Source: Pseudomonadota bacterium (GTDB lineage Bacteria; Pseudomonadota; Gammaproteobacteria; Steroidobacterales; Woeseiaceae). From it: DNA of 64,000 bases. Positions 1 through 7,412 of this stretch are shown here, one piece after another. The notes under the pieces were generated by a model. That model was not told the origin of the DNA, ran no database searches, and saw only the letters and a program-made list of their open reading frames with translations. The stretch's first letter is position 1, and each line of letters begins with the position of its first letter. Made by a program: the position numbers and the translations under genes. The DNA is taken from assembly GCA_022563255.1 (NCBI GenBank), contig JADFNS010000012.1:1-64000 (forward strand), given 5' to 3'.

Positions 1-186
1 AGAACACCGGCAGAACGTTTTGCTCAATGTGTTGCATCGACCAGTTGAAATCGCAACCCAAAGCGGACATTCCGAATTCCGCCGAAATATGGATTGTGAC
101 TAAGTCGACTTTGTGATGTCGTCCATTTCGAGAAATAAAATAAAGAAAATGAAACCATGACCACTATGAGAACAAGGAACTCCACG
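1..186. other. Intergenic region before the DUF3604 gene
   Basis: No gene is supported here. Positions 57-70 carry the tail AAGCGGACATT of the 79-bp repeat family seen further on (2085-3710), but its other half is not recognisable, so it is a fragment or only a resemblance. The AT-rich stretch 130-156 lies just before the first gene and could hold its promoter; no clear -35/-10 pair was identified. Confidence 0.4.
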
Positions 187-2061
187 ATGAAAGCAATATT
201 CGCTATTGGTTTAACACTCACGATGACGTGTTCTGCGATCGCTCAGGATCTTCACGTCACGGAGGACGCCTTTGCGGAACCGAAAGAGGAGTACTCCCCC
301 TATGTGGATGATCATTATCCCAACCGCGTCTATTTCGGCGACACGCATTTGCATACGTCCTGGTCGACAGATGCGGGAATGGCAGGAGCGACCGTGGGTC
401 CGGACGAGGCTTATAGGGTGTCTCGTGGCGAAACAATCACCGCTTTTTCCGGCTGGAAAGTCAAGCTCATTCGGCCGCTGGACTTTATCGTTGTCTCCGA
501 CCACGCCGAGAACCTGGGCCTCGCCGACTTCATACGTCGCAGCGATCCAATTTTGTTGGCGAATGAAACCGGCAAGCGCTGGCATGATATGGTCAAAGCC
601 GGCAATGGATACGACGCGTTTCTAGAATGGCTTCGATCCGACAAAACAGACTTGATCAAAGAACCGCGGATGATTCAATCCGTCTGGGCGAAGGTCGTCG
701 AAAACGCTGACAAGTACTATGAACCAGGTGTATTTACGACCTTTCATGGTTTTGAGTGGACATCCATGCCGGATGGAAACAATCTTCATCGAGTCGTGAT
801 TTTCCGCGACGGAGGAGACAAGACCAGCCAGATTCTGCCGTACTCAATGTACGACTCCGTCGATCCCGAAGACCTGTGGGACTACCTGTCTGCTTATGAA
901 AATAATACTGGGGGTCAGGTTCTCGCGATTCCACACAATGGTAATTTGTCCAATGGGTTGATGTTTGATACAGAGACTTACGGTGGGAAACGGCTAACTC
1001 GAAACTATGCCGAAACACGGATTCGTTTTGAGCCGCTCTACGAGGTCACCCAGATGAAGGGAGATGGTGAGGCGCATCCATTGCTATCGCCGGATGATGA
1101 ATTTGCCGATTTCGAGAATCTCGACGCGGGTAACATCAGCGGGAAGGTGGCCAAGACGCCGGCAATGCTGCCCAAAGAATACGGTCGCTCGGCGTTGAAG
1201 GAGGGATTACGCCTGGAAGAGAAACTGGGAGTGAATCCGTTCAAGTTTGGAATGATAGGCAGCACGGATGCACATGGCGGTATACCGTCGAGCCGTGAAG
1301 AAAACAACTTCAGCAAAGCACACATCGTAGAGCCGAGCGCTGATCGCGCCGAACATACACTTATTCAAGGCATAGTCCCTGAGTTGAGCATCATGGTAAG
1401 AGACGTTGGTGCATCCGGGCTCGCTGCCGTCTGGGCTCGAGAGAATACTCGCGAGGCAATCTGGGACGCCATGGCACGCAAAGAAGTCTACGCAACCACC
1501 GGAACCAGGCTAAAGGTTCGCGTGTTCGCCGGTTGGGACTTCACAGCGGATGATGTACACCGTCCCGACTTCGCACGTACGGGCTATGCTCGTGGCGTAC
1601 CAATGGGTGGCGACCTTGCCAATGCACCCGACGGTAAAGCACCTGCTTTCATGATCCGCGCACTACGCGATGCAGATGGCGCCAACCTTGACCGCATGCA
1701 AATCATCAAAGGATGGCTCGACAGTCGCGGCGAGGTACACGAACGGATCTACGACGTTGTAGTTTCTGATGATCGAGTCATCGGTGATGATGGGCGTGCT
1801 CGCGAACCGGTCGGCAGCACGATTGACCTCCCTAACGCCAGTTACACAAATACGATTGGTGATCCGGTCATGGCAGGGCATTGGGTGGATCCTGATTTCG
1901 ATCCGTCGTTGCGCGCGTTCTATTACGTGCGTGTCATCGAGATCCCGACGCCTCGTTGGACGGCTTTCGATGCCAAATTCTTCAATGTCGAAATGCCGGA
2001 AGGTACGAAAATGACAGTTCAGGATAGAGCCTATACGTCACCGATCTGGTACACACCATAA
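187..2061 (+). CDS. Secreted DUF3604 family protein
   Basis: A 624-residue protein of the DUF3604 family, whose members are exported and carry a PHP-like metal-binding fold; the reaction is unknown. Residues 1-20 are a signal peptide ending SAIAQ. Family motifs follow in order: GDTHLHTSWSTDAG (metal-binding His pair), VVSDHAENLG, HGFEWTSM, AIPHNGN and GSTDAHGG. The C-terminal part (ARGVPMGG, MIRALRDADG, YYVRVIE) is the typical sandwich-like end of the family. An in-frame ATG at 157 exists, but the ATG at 187 has AAGGA about 8 bases before it and begins the signal peptide directly, so it is preferred. It stands alone; the next gene lies behind 350 bases of repeats. Family sure, function unknown. 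Confidence 0.9.
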   Translation: MKAIFAIGLTLTMTCSAIAQDLHVTEDAFAEPKEEYSPYVDDHYPNRVYFGDTHLHTSWSTDAGMAGATVGPDEAYRVSRGETITAFSGWKVKLIRPLDFIVVSDHAENLGLADFIRRSDPILLANETGKRWHDMVKAGNGYDAFLEWLRSDKTDLIKEPRMIQSVWAKVVENADKYYEPGVFTTFHGFEWTSMPDGNNLHRVVIFRDGGDKTSQILPYSMYDSVDPEDLWDYLSAYENNTGGQVLAIPHNGNLSNGLMFDTETYGGKRLTRNYAETRIRFEPLYEVTQMKGDGEAHPLLSPDDEFADFENLDAGNISGKVAKTPAMLPKEYGRSALKEGLRLEEKLGVNPFKFGMIGSTDAHGGIPSSREENNFSKAHIVEPSADRAEHTLIQGIVPELSIMVRDVGASGLAAVWARENTREAIWDAMARKEVYATTGTRLKVRVFAGWDFTADDVHRPDFARTGYARGVPMGGDLANAPDGKAPAFMIRALRDADGANLDRMQIIKGWLDSRGEVHERIYDVVVSDDRVIGDDGRAREPVGSTIDLPNASYTNTIGDPVMAGHWVDPDFDPSLRAFYYVRVIEIPTPRWTAFDAKFFNVEMPEGTKMTVQDRAYTSPIWYTP

Positions 2062-2084
2062 ATCGAAAAATCACAAACGGTGGT

Positions 2085-2163
2085 GTCCGCTTCTGGCCGA
2101 AAGCTGCCCTTCGATTTGTTCGATTTCCGACAACTTGAATGACCGCTATTGGTGAGAGCGGAC
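2085..2163. repeat. 79-bp palindromic dispersed repeat, copy 1
   Basis: Starts GTCCGCTTCTGGCCGA and ends GAGAGCGGAC, so the ends are inverted repeats of each other (GTCCGCT / AGCGGAC). The same 79-bp length and ends recur at 3632-3710 and, more diverged, at 2965-3043. It lies just after the DUF3604 gene. Such elements resemble REP-like repeats of many proteobacteria; no transposase is present. Confidence 0.8.
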
Positions 2164-2199
2164 GTTCAGCCAGGGACTTCTGAGAAATTGTTTCTGAGT

Positions 2200-2271
2200 G
2201 ACTGCTTTACCCCCGGAAGCGGATATTAAGCTAGTATTGGTCTGAATGACCGCTAGTGACCCAAAGCGGAC
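2200..2271. repeat. Diverged copy of the 79-bp repeat
   Basis: The right half (GAATGACCGCTAGTGACC, then AAAGCGGAC to 2271) matches copy 1 well; the left half (GACTGCTTTACCCCCGGAAGC) matches only loosely. Together with copy 1 it fills most of 2062-2417, a stretch of about 350 bases with no gene. Confidence 0.6.
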
Positions 2272-2417
2272 GTTCATCTGATCACTCTGAGAACGGCTAG
2301 GACGATACTTTTCTTTACAGCATTGCCTACAGTGTGCAAAGCAGAGTGGTCGTTTTAGGTGTGTGAGACCCGTCACGGAATGCGCGACGCCACCCGCGTA
2401 CCCTGAGGAGGTCGAAG

Positions 2418-2936
2418 TTGCGGCTTAATCAGATGAGCTCAGTCAAACCTCGCAGTTGGTTCACGCGATTATTTGCGAAAACAGCCGAGAAACCGCGCGT
2501 CTTACCGTATCATTCGGTATCGATTCGCTGTTGGACGAACGCGTGTCAAGCGGCGCAGGACAAGCTGGGCGAGCGTCATCTCTCTGCTGAAGCAGCCTTG
2601 CTACCGTTGGATCAATGCGATCGGCCCGATCAGTGCGAATGCCGCTTCCAGCATTATGATGACCGGCGAGGCAAATCGCGTCGGCGTTCGGACCAAGGCT
2701 TATCAGCACAGACTGACTCTGACCGCATAGAGCGCCGGTATGTGAAAGATCGTCGAGCAGAGATCATTGCCGAGGAAGCCGAGCCATTTTCCGTTCATAA
2801 AGACAGTTACTACGAGCATATGGCGGATACAATTCGTACCGCGACGCTCGACGCCAGTGAACTCGACAGCGTCGATCCCTACAATTCGGGTAGGTTCGAC
2901 AAGTCGAAATCGTGGAGCTCAGGCTCGGGAAAGTAG
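2418..2936 (+). CDS. Uncharacterised small Cys/Arg-rich protein
   Basis: A 172-residue protein without a function I can name. Residues about 30-95 look like a conserved core: YHSVSI, a Cys pair, then LPLDQCDRPDQCECRFQHYDD and RRxxRRRSDQG, a Cys-rich patch followed by an Arg-rich, probably nucleic-acid- or phosphate-contacting, stretch. I believe similar small proteins occur in gammaproteobacteria, but this is from memory. The TTG start at 2418 has a perfect AGGAGG at 2406-2411 with 6-base spacing; an in-frame ATG at 2433 is the alternative. No membrane segment or signal peptide is seen. The C-terminal third is low in recognisable features and may be a lineage-specific extension. It sits between repeat copies, so recent decay is possible. 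Confidence 0.6.
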   Translation: MRLNQMSSVKPRSWFTRLFAKTAEKPRVLPYHSVSIRCWTNACQAAQDKLGERHLSAEAALLPLDQCDRPDQCECRFQHYDDRRGKSRRRSDQGLSAQTDSDRIERRYVKDRRAEIIAEEAEPFSVHKDSYYEHMADTIRTATLDASELDSVDPYNSGRFDKSKSWSSGSGK

Positions 2937-2964
2937 CTGCGGCCGGGTCTGGCTACTCGCCAAC

Positions 2965-3043
2965 GACCGCTTTTGGCCGTTAGCGGCCTGTAAAATCAGG
3001 GTGATTCAGAAGAATCGAACGGCTGCTTTCGGGAATACCGGAC
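2965..3043. repeat. 79-bp dispersed repeat, diverged copy
   Basis: Begins GACCGCTTTTGGCCGTTAGC and ends ATACCGGAC, giving exactly 79 bases between the same terminal positions as copies at 2085 and 3632. It lies between the Cys-rich unknown and the SWIB gene; the rest of 2937-3208 shows no gene. Confidence 0.7.
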
Positions 3044-3208
3044 ATTTAAGTTTTCCTGCCGATCATCTATCTAGCTCCAGAACTTCCCCGAATACGGACA
3101 TAGTGTGAGGGAGTTCACACCATAGATCTGAAAACCGTGAAGTCTAGCGGCCTTGTCATATTCAAAGGCTATATTATCTATTCTCCTTTATCATGTAAGG
3201 AGCTTGTT

Positions 3209-3535
3209 GTGGCGGAACCAAAAGGACTAATGAAGCCAGTTAAACTGAAAACTGATTTGGCCGAATTTTGTGGGGTAAGCAAACTACCCCGCACTGAGAT
3301 AACAAAAAAACTTTGGAATTACATAAAATCCAGAAAACTTCAAACCAAATCTGCTAATGGCAAACCGGAAAATGCTGGAAAATTCATTGTCGCCGACGCA
3401 AAACTGCTTAGGGTGTTTAAAAACACAAACTCCACAAGCAAGTCGGGCAACCGTACCGATCTACGCAATATGAAAGAAGGCGACACCATAGATATGATGC
3501 AGATGGCGGCCGTGGTCAGTTCAAACGTGGAATAG
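3209..3535 (+). CDS. SWIB/MDM2 domain protein
   Basis: A 108-residue protein consisting almost only of a SWIB-type domain: the segment from KPVKLKTDLAEFCG through LPRTEITKKLWNYIKSRKLQ, then FIVADAKLLRVF and DMMQMAAVVSSNVE, matches the SWIB layout of paired helices. SWIB domains are best known from eukaryotic chromatin remodellers; bacterial stand-alone versions occur in Chlamydia and scattered proteobacteria and their role is unclear (DNA or topoisomerase association has been suggested). The GTG at 3209 has AAGGAG at 3197-3202; longer in-frame extensions lack a binding site. The gene is clearly more AT-rich than its surroundings and is followed by a good terminator, which suggests it was acquired and is transcribed alone. 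Confidence 0.8.
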   Translation: MAEPKGLMKPVKLKTDLAEFCGVSKLPRTEITKKLWNYIKSRKLQTKSANGKPENAGKFIVADAKLLRVFKNTNSTSKSGNRTDLRNMKEGDTIDMMQMAAVVSSNVE

Positions 3536-3594
3536 CCAAATGCGCTCTTACCCCTATTTATTCTGACAATGTATGGGTGGGATTCAGACCGGTG

Positions 3595-3618
3595 ACCCCC
3601 GCTTTATGCGGGGTTTTC
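3595..3618 (+). terminator. Rho-independent terminator after the SWIB gene
   Basis: CCCCGC (3597-3602), loop TTTAT, GCGGGG (3608-3613), then a T-rich run TTTTCTTTT. The position, 60 bases after the SWIB stop codon, fits termination of that gene. Confidence 0.8.
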
Positions 3619-3631
3619 TTTTGTCGTGAAG

Positions 3632-3710
3632 GTCCGCTTCTGGCCGATAGCAGACGGTGAGAATCGCCTGATCTAGGACATCTGAACGGCCGCTATCAGT
3701 GAAAGCGGAC
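3632..3710. repeat. 79-bp palindromic dispersed repeat, copy 4
   Basis: Starts GTCCGCTTCTGGCCGATAGC and ends GAAAGCGGAC, the closest match to the copy at 2085-2163 (same length, same ends, same CCGCTAT box near the right end). It lies between the SWIB terminator and tRNA-Ala. Confidence 0.8.
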
Positions 3711-3728
3711 ATTGATCCGTTGGAGGAT

Positions 3729-3804
<76 letters not shown>

Positions 3805-3814
3805 ACAGATAAAA

Positions 3815-3858
3815 AATCCTGATACCTTTTACTATACCCGGCAAAAGGTATCAGGATT
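3815..3858. repeat. Perfect 16-bp inverted repeat
   Basis: AATCCTGATACCTTTT at 3815-3830 and its exact complement at 3843-3858 enclose 12 bases. The sequence resembles the AAATAAACCTGGCACCTT palindrome at 6438-6487 and may be a relative. Placed next to tRNA-Ala and just before the decayed SRPBCC gene; it could also act as a terminator for either strand. Confidence 0.7.
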
Positions 3859-3881
3859 TAGTAATTCGGAGGAGCGCTCCA

Positions 3882-4179
3882 ATGATTCGTTGCATTGTAG
3901 AAATTGCCCTTGTCTCACCTGTTGTCACGCAAGAGTCGCGCGCAGTTCTTGAATATGAAATCGATGCAGGCAACGATGCGGTATGGGAAGCCTTCACAAC
4001 CACAAAAGGCCTGCAATCATGGGTGACGCCACTTGCTGAAATCGACATCATGAACAAGAATCACGGTGATCGGACTTGGCTACACAGAAAACGAACAATC
4101 GCAGAAAATGCGTTCGTTCTTCGCTGCAGCAAACTTATATTCGCTCGACGAACTTAGTAAGGCTTTAGCAGACAATTAG
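3882..4179 (+). pseudogene. Decayed SRPBCC/AHSA1-type protein gene
   Basis: The first part (to about 4050) encodes AVLEYEIDAGNDAVWEAF and GLQSWVTPLAEID, the N-terminal strand and helix of an SRPBCC (START-like) domain. From 4069 a different frame (+1) encodes IGLGYTENEQSQKMRS, FFAAANLYSLDELSKAL and a stop at 4177-4179, the typical C-terminal helix of the same family. The middle, about 80 residues in intact relatives, is missing, and the two ends are out of frame. This is therefore a remnant with an internal deletion, not a functional gene. The ATG-initiated frame on its own runs to 4157 but loses family resemblance after the join. Confidence 0.85.
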
Positions 4180-4216
4180 AATAGGTAGCTGTTTCGGAGC
4201 TCAGGCGCATCGAAGT

Positions 4217-4232
4217 AAATAAACCTGGCACC
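4217..4232. repeat. Single arm of the AAATAAACCTGGCACC palindrome
   Basis: AAATAAACCTGGCACC is identical to the left arm of the complete inverted repeat at 6438-6487. Here no matching right arm follows, so it is a half copy, located at the end of the DUF6265 remnant. Confidence 0.65.
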
Positions 4233-4233
4233 A

Positions 4234-4504
4234 TTAAGGGCGCCTTTGACTACAAGCGACTTTATCGAACGTCCTCGGATTGACGCCACCAAGCAGAGAT
4301 ATTGACGCGAAGAGTCGGTTGCCTTCCCGTCGATACCGTATCTCCTGCGGATAGTCGTGATCGGGGTTTGCGAAGACAACAATATTTTCGCCGAATTGAA
4401 TTGCAATGAATGATGCCGATGCTTGTCCGGACGGGTGAGCGGTAAGAATCCATGAACCGTCTTCAATCTGTTTGATGTTCATGACCTCGTAAAAGCCGAC
4501 TTTG
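4234..4504 (-). pseudogene. Truncated DUF6265-like gene (C-terminal part only)
   Basis: The minus strand encodes GFYEVMNIKQIEDGSWILTA, then HPSGQASASFIAIQF, VVFANPDHDYPQEIRYRREG and a family-like end (FDKVAC) before the stop. This is the second half of a DUF6265-type lipocalin-like domain. The first ~80 residues, which hold the family's Trp/Gly motif, are absent: upstream sequence is the 3' end of the threonine dehydratase-like gene. The frame stays open into that gene (to 4566), but no start signal fits. I read it as a truncated remnant left by a deletion; family naming is from pattern memory. Confidence 0.65.
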
Positions 4505-5473
4505 TCATCCTGGCGTTCCACCCTGCAACACAGTCGCGAACATATCCGCATCGATATTTCCGCCACTTAGTATCACACCAACTTCCTTGCCACGCATGGC
4601 GTCACGTTCCTGCAACAAGGCGGCGAGCGATGCCGCGCCAGCGCCTTCGGCGACATTGTGGGTGTCGCGGAAATAAATTCGCATGGCTTCTGCTATTTCG
4701 TCTTCGCTGACGGCAACTATTCGGTCCGCGCCTCCGGAGTAAATTTCAAACGCTTCCTTGACCGGTACGCGCACGGCCATGCCGTCCGCGAAGGTATTGG
4801 CCGTGTTCGTTTCGACCAGGCTGCCGGACTCGAACGACAGTTTGGCCGTCTGTGCCTCGGTGGATACGACGCCCACGACTTTGGTCTTGAGACCCATGGC
4901 ATCGCGTACGGAAATGACCCCGCAGATGCCCGAGCCACATCCGACCGGGACATAAACAGTGTCGAGGTCCGGCACCGCTGCAAAGAATTCGTAGGCGTAC
5001 GTGGCGACGCCGCGAACGAGTTCGACGTGAAACGCCGGCACCATGAAGAGATTTTCTACGTCGGCAAGTCGTATCGCCTCCACTCGTGCGGTATCGAAAT
5101 CGTCGCCAAACTCAACGAGATCTGCACCGAAGGCCCGCATTGCCGCGTTTTTCTCTGGCGAATTTCCTCGCGGCACCAGGATTTTCACTTGCAAGCCGGC
5201 GGCAACGGCCGCTCGCGCCTGACTTTGACCGTGATTGCCGCGGGTCGCGGTGATGATCCCTTTTACATCGGGGTCGGTACGCGTCAGCCAGTCGATAAAG
5301 CTGATACCACCACGGATTTTGAACGCGCCTGTCGGTGTGTGGTTTTCGTGCTTAACCCAAACGGTGGCTGCCACCTTTTCGCAAAGCTGTGGCCAAACGG
5401 TTTGCGGCGTAGGTGAAACTTGCCGGTGGACAAGCTGTGCGGCATCTTCAAGTTCGTCTTTGGTGAAGAGCAC
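4505..5473 (-). CDS. Threonine/serine dehydratase-like PLP enzyme
   Basis: A 322-residue fold-type II PLP enzyme of the threonine dehydratase family, expected to deaminate L-threonine or L-serine to 2-oxobutyrate or pyruvate in the cytosol. The Schiff-base lysine lies in TGAFKIRGG (about residue 52), GNHGQ binds substrate, VPVGCGSGICG is the phosphate-binding Gly loop and SGGNID (near the end) is the ring-nitrogen loop. There is no C-terminal ACT regulatory domain, so it is like the short catabolic or serine/threonine forms rather than biosynthetic IlvA. The neighbouring homocysteine methyltransferase-like gene on the same strand ends 20 bases upstream, so the two are probably co-transcribed. 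Racemase or hydroxyaspartate dehydratase activity cannot be excluded. Confidence 0.85.
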   Translation of the reverse strand: MLFTKDELEDAAQLVHRQVSPTPQTVWPQLCEKVAATVWVKHENHTPTGAFKIRGGISFIDWLTRTDPDVKGIITATRGNHGQSQARAAVAAGLQVKILVPRGNSPEKNAAMRAFGADLVEFGDDFDTARVEAIRLADVENLFMVPAFHVELVRGVATYAYEFFAAVPDLDTVYVPVGCGSGICGVISVRDAMGLKTKVVGVVSTEAQTAKLSFESGSLVETNTANTFADGMAVRVPVKEAFEIYSGGADRIVAVSEDEIAEAMRIYFRDTHNVAEGAGAASLAALLQERDAMRGKEVGVILSGGNIDADMFATVLQGGTPG

Positions 5474-5492
5474 CGTGTTTCCTTGCCGGAGC

Positions 5493-6437
5493 CTACCGCT
5501 GGCCGCCGACGGTCCTCGCTATCTCGGTGACATGGCGCAAATCAGATCCACAACAACCGCCAAAAATATTCAGCCATGGCATCGTGTTCGTCATTGCCTT
5601 GTATTGATTTGCGAGTTCCACTGGATCGCCGTCGTCGAGAACTTCGCATTCGTCCAGTTCTGCATGGCTCAAGCGCGATGCGTTGCAGCGTATTCCGCGG
5701 ATGCGCCGTGCCCAGGGCGAGTCATTGAGTATATGGGCGAAGTGGTCGGGATGGGCGCAATTCACCATGAAATAGGCGGCCGTGCTATGCGTCGCTTCGT
5801 CAACGGCGATGATCGCCTCATCAAGTGGCTGGCCCGTTGGCAGTCTACCGTCAGTCTCAACGGTGAACGAAATTACGACAGGAAGGCCCACTGACTGCGC
5901 CGCTTTGACAACACCGATGGCCTCGTCCGATTGCGTGAAGGTCAGCGCTGTCACCATATCGACGTCGGTCTCCGCTAACCAGGCAATTTGTTTGGCATGG
6001 TAATCCTCTGCCTCAATCGCTGCTAACCTGGCTTCGGGTGCGTACGCGTCGCCGCACGGGCCGATGACGCCGTTTAGGACTATCGGCTTGCTGTTACCGG
6101 AAAACTCGTCCCGTAGCCCTGAAATGAACGCGATTGCATCCTCGTTCGATTGTCGCAATTCTTTTTCGCTTGCGCCGAGATCGTCGGCCCAGTGCATGTG
6201 GGCTTTCCAGGTCTGGCTGTCCAATATGAGACCCGCATCAAATTCATCCGCGAGGGACAGGAACCCCCGAAGATAAGTGGCGATTGCGTCCCGACCATGC
6301 CGATCGGGCAGGAGTGTGTGCGCGGCGAATTCCCGAATTTCGATTCCGTGGTTGAAAATGAGATCAGTTTCAATTCCGGCATCCGTCAGGAATAAGTCGC
6401 CCGAAAGCTGCGGTAATCCATTTCGATATCTACTCAT
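5493..6437 (-). CDS. Homocysteine S-methyltransferase family protein
   Basis: A 314-residue protein with the homocysteine S-methyltransferase barrel. The zinc ligands expected of the family are visible: a Cys in VNCAHP (about residue 228) and the Cys pair in IFGGCCGSD (about 295). It would transfer a methyl group from a donor such as S-methylmethionine or a betaine to a thiol; the donor cannot be read from sequence. The start MSRYRN (ATG at 6437) is chosen because the 5 codons of the longer frame lie inside a palindromic repeat that begins exactly at 6438. It precedes the threonine dehydratase-like gene by 19 bases on the same strand, suggesting a small amino-acid operon. Confidence 0.85.
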   Translation of the reverse strand: MSRYRNGLPQLSGDLFLTDAGIETDLIFNHGIEIREFAAHTLLPDRHGRDAIATYLRGFLSLADEFDAGLILDSQTWKAHMHWADDLGASEKELRQSNEDAIAFISGLRDEFSGNSKPIVLNGVIGPCGDAYAPEARLAAIEAEDYHAKQIAWLAETDVDMVTALTFTQSDEAIGVVKAAQSVGLPVVISFTVETDGRLPTGQPLDEAIIAVDEATHSTAAYFMVNCAHPDHFAHILNDSPWARRIRGIRCNASRLSHAELDECEVLDDGDPVELANQYKAMTNTMPWLNIFGGCCGSDLRHVTEIARTVGGQR

Positions 6438-6487
6438 AAATAAACCTGGCACCTTTTCTCGAAATTATAAAGGTGCCAGGTTTATTT
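6438..6487. repeat. 18-bp perfect inverted repeat (AAATAAACCTGGCACC family)
   Basis: Left arm AAATAAACCTGGCACCTT at 6438-6455, exact complement at 6470-6487, 14-base loop. Half copies lie at 4217-4232 and 6915-6934. It sits between the divergent methyltransferase-like and dgkA genes, right against the former's start codon. It looks like a REP-type element. Confidence 0.85.
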
Positions 6488-6535
6488 TTACAACTATTTG
6501 GACCAAACTACCCGCAAAACTCGTAAAGGACGACG

Positions 6536-6907
6536 GTGGGAAAATCCGACAACACTGGCATACGCCGAATTATCAGAGCGGTGAAATACTCTGCGCAGGG
6601 ATTTCGATCGGCCTGGAAAAATGAAGCGGCGTTTCGTCAGGAACTGTTGTTGGTCATCGTGCTGCTACCGGTGGCAGTTTGGCTTGGCCGCTCAGTCATC
6701 GAACAGGCGATGCTCATCGCCGTCTGCCTTCTGGTATTGGTTGTTGAGCTTTTGAATTCTGCTGTCGAAGCTGCGATCGACAGGATCGGCCCGGAGCAGC
6801 ACGTATTGTCCGGCCGGGCGAAGGACATGGGTTCCGCCGCTGTATTTGTAGTCATCGCAATCGTTGTCGTCGTGTGGTCTGCAGTCGCCTGGGATCGTTT
6901 CGCCTGA
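6536..6907 (+). CDS. dgkA: Diacylglycerol kinase
   Basis: A 123-residue inner-membrane kinase that phosphorylates diacylglycerol to phosphatidic acid, recycling lipid left over from membrane-derived glycan synthesis. Length and layout match DgkA: an amphipathic N-terminus (RAVKYSAQGFRSAWKNEAAFR), three membrane helices (about 35-52, 55-72, 98-118) and the signature ELLNSAVEAAIDRIG (about 67-81) with the catalytic Glu and metal-binding Glu/Asn. The start is a GTG at 6536 preceded by GACGG; the next ATG is internal. It lies alone between two palindromic repeats. Confidence 0.95.
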   Translation: MGKSDNTGIRRIIRAVKYSAQGFRSAWKNEAAFRQELLLVIVLLPVAVWLGRSVIEQAMLIAVCLLVLVVELLNSAVEAAIDRIGPEQHVLSGRAKDMGSAAVFVVIAIVVVVWSAVAWDRFA

Positions 6908-6914
6908 CACGCTT

Positions 6915-6934
6915 AAATAAACCTGACACCTTTT
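6915..6934. repeat. Half copy of the AAATAAACCTGRCACC repeat
   Basis: AAATAAACCTGACACCTTTT, one base different from the arm at 6438. It is followed by AGACACCTTATT, a short second ACACCTT, rather than by an inverted arm. Located between dgkA and the MaoC gene. Confidence 0.6.
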
Positions 6935-6959
6935 AGACACCTTATTAGTGGGGGCAATA

Positions 6960-7412
6960 ATGCCGGGACTGTATTTCGAAGAATTCACGGTTGGTCAGAT
7001 GTTTGATCATCCGATTCGACGCACGATCACTGAAACGGACAACGTGCTCCTTACGACCATGACGCACAATCCGTCGGCCTTGCATCTCGATGCTGAGTAC
7101 ATGAAGGGCACGCCCTTCGGCAAACCGATCATCAATAGCTGCCTGACTTTAAGTTTCATGGTTGGAATTTCTGTCGGCGACACGACCCACCTCACGGCAG
7201 TCGCAAATCTCGGTTGGGACGAGGTGCGCTTTCCAAAGCCGTTGTTTTGCGGCGATACGATTCGAGTCGAGACCGAAGTGCTCGAACTACGGGACAGTAA
7301 ATCTCGCCCGGACAACGGCATCGTCGTGTTCGCACATCGCGCCTTTAACCAGCACGATGAACTCGTCGGCGAGTGCAAGCGAACCGCCTTGATGTTGCGG
7401 CAGCCGAAATGA
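6960..7412 (+). CDS. MaoC-like single hot-dog acyl-CoA hydratase
   Basis: A 150-residue single hot-dog-fold protein of the MaoC family. Such enzymes add water to 2-enoyl-CoA or related CoA esters. Motifs: GLYFEEFTVGQMF at the start, then the catalytic region TMTHNPSALHLDAEYM (Asn/His, about residues 39-54), PIINSCLTLSFMVGIS and GDTIRVETEVLE. The ATG at 6960 follows GTGGGGG by five bases; an in-frame GTG at 6948 lies within that presumed binding site. Its stop overlaps the start of the CoA-ester lyase gene (ATGA), so the two are translationally coupled; a hydratase that feeds the lyase with a beta-hydroxyacyl-CoA is a reasonable reading. The exact substrate is unknown. Confidence 0.85.
   Translation: MPGLYFEEFTVGQMFDHPIRRTITETDNVLLTTMTHNPSALHLDAEYMKGTPFGKPIINSCLTLSFMVGISVGDTTHLTAVANLGWDEVRFPKPLFCGDTIRVETEVLELRDSKSRPDNGIVVFAHRAFNQHDELVGECKRTALMLRQPK

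Noticed and set aside
24-221. 65-codon frame on the minus strand at the window start
   Set aside because: It overlaps the start of the DUF3604 gene and reads through repeat sequence; no binding site or family resemblance.
2146-2376. 76-codon frame on the minus strand over the 79-bp repeats
   Set aside because: The peptide is a translation of repeat DNA; similar frames appear wherever the repeat occurs.
4658-5416. 252-codon frame opposite the threonine dehydratase-like gene
   Set aside because: Shadow frame; the opposite strand has full catalytic motifs.
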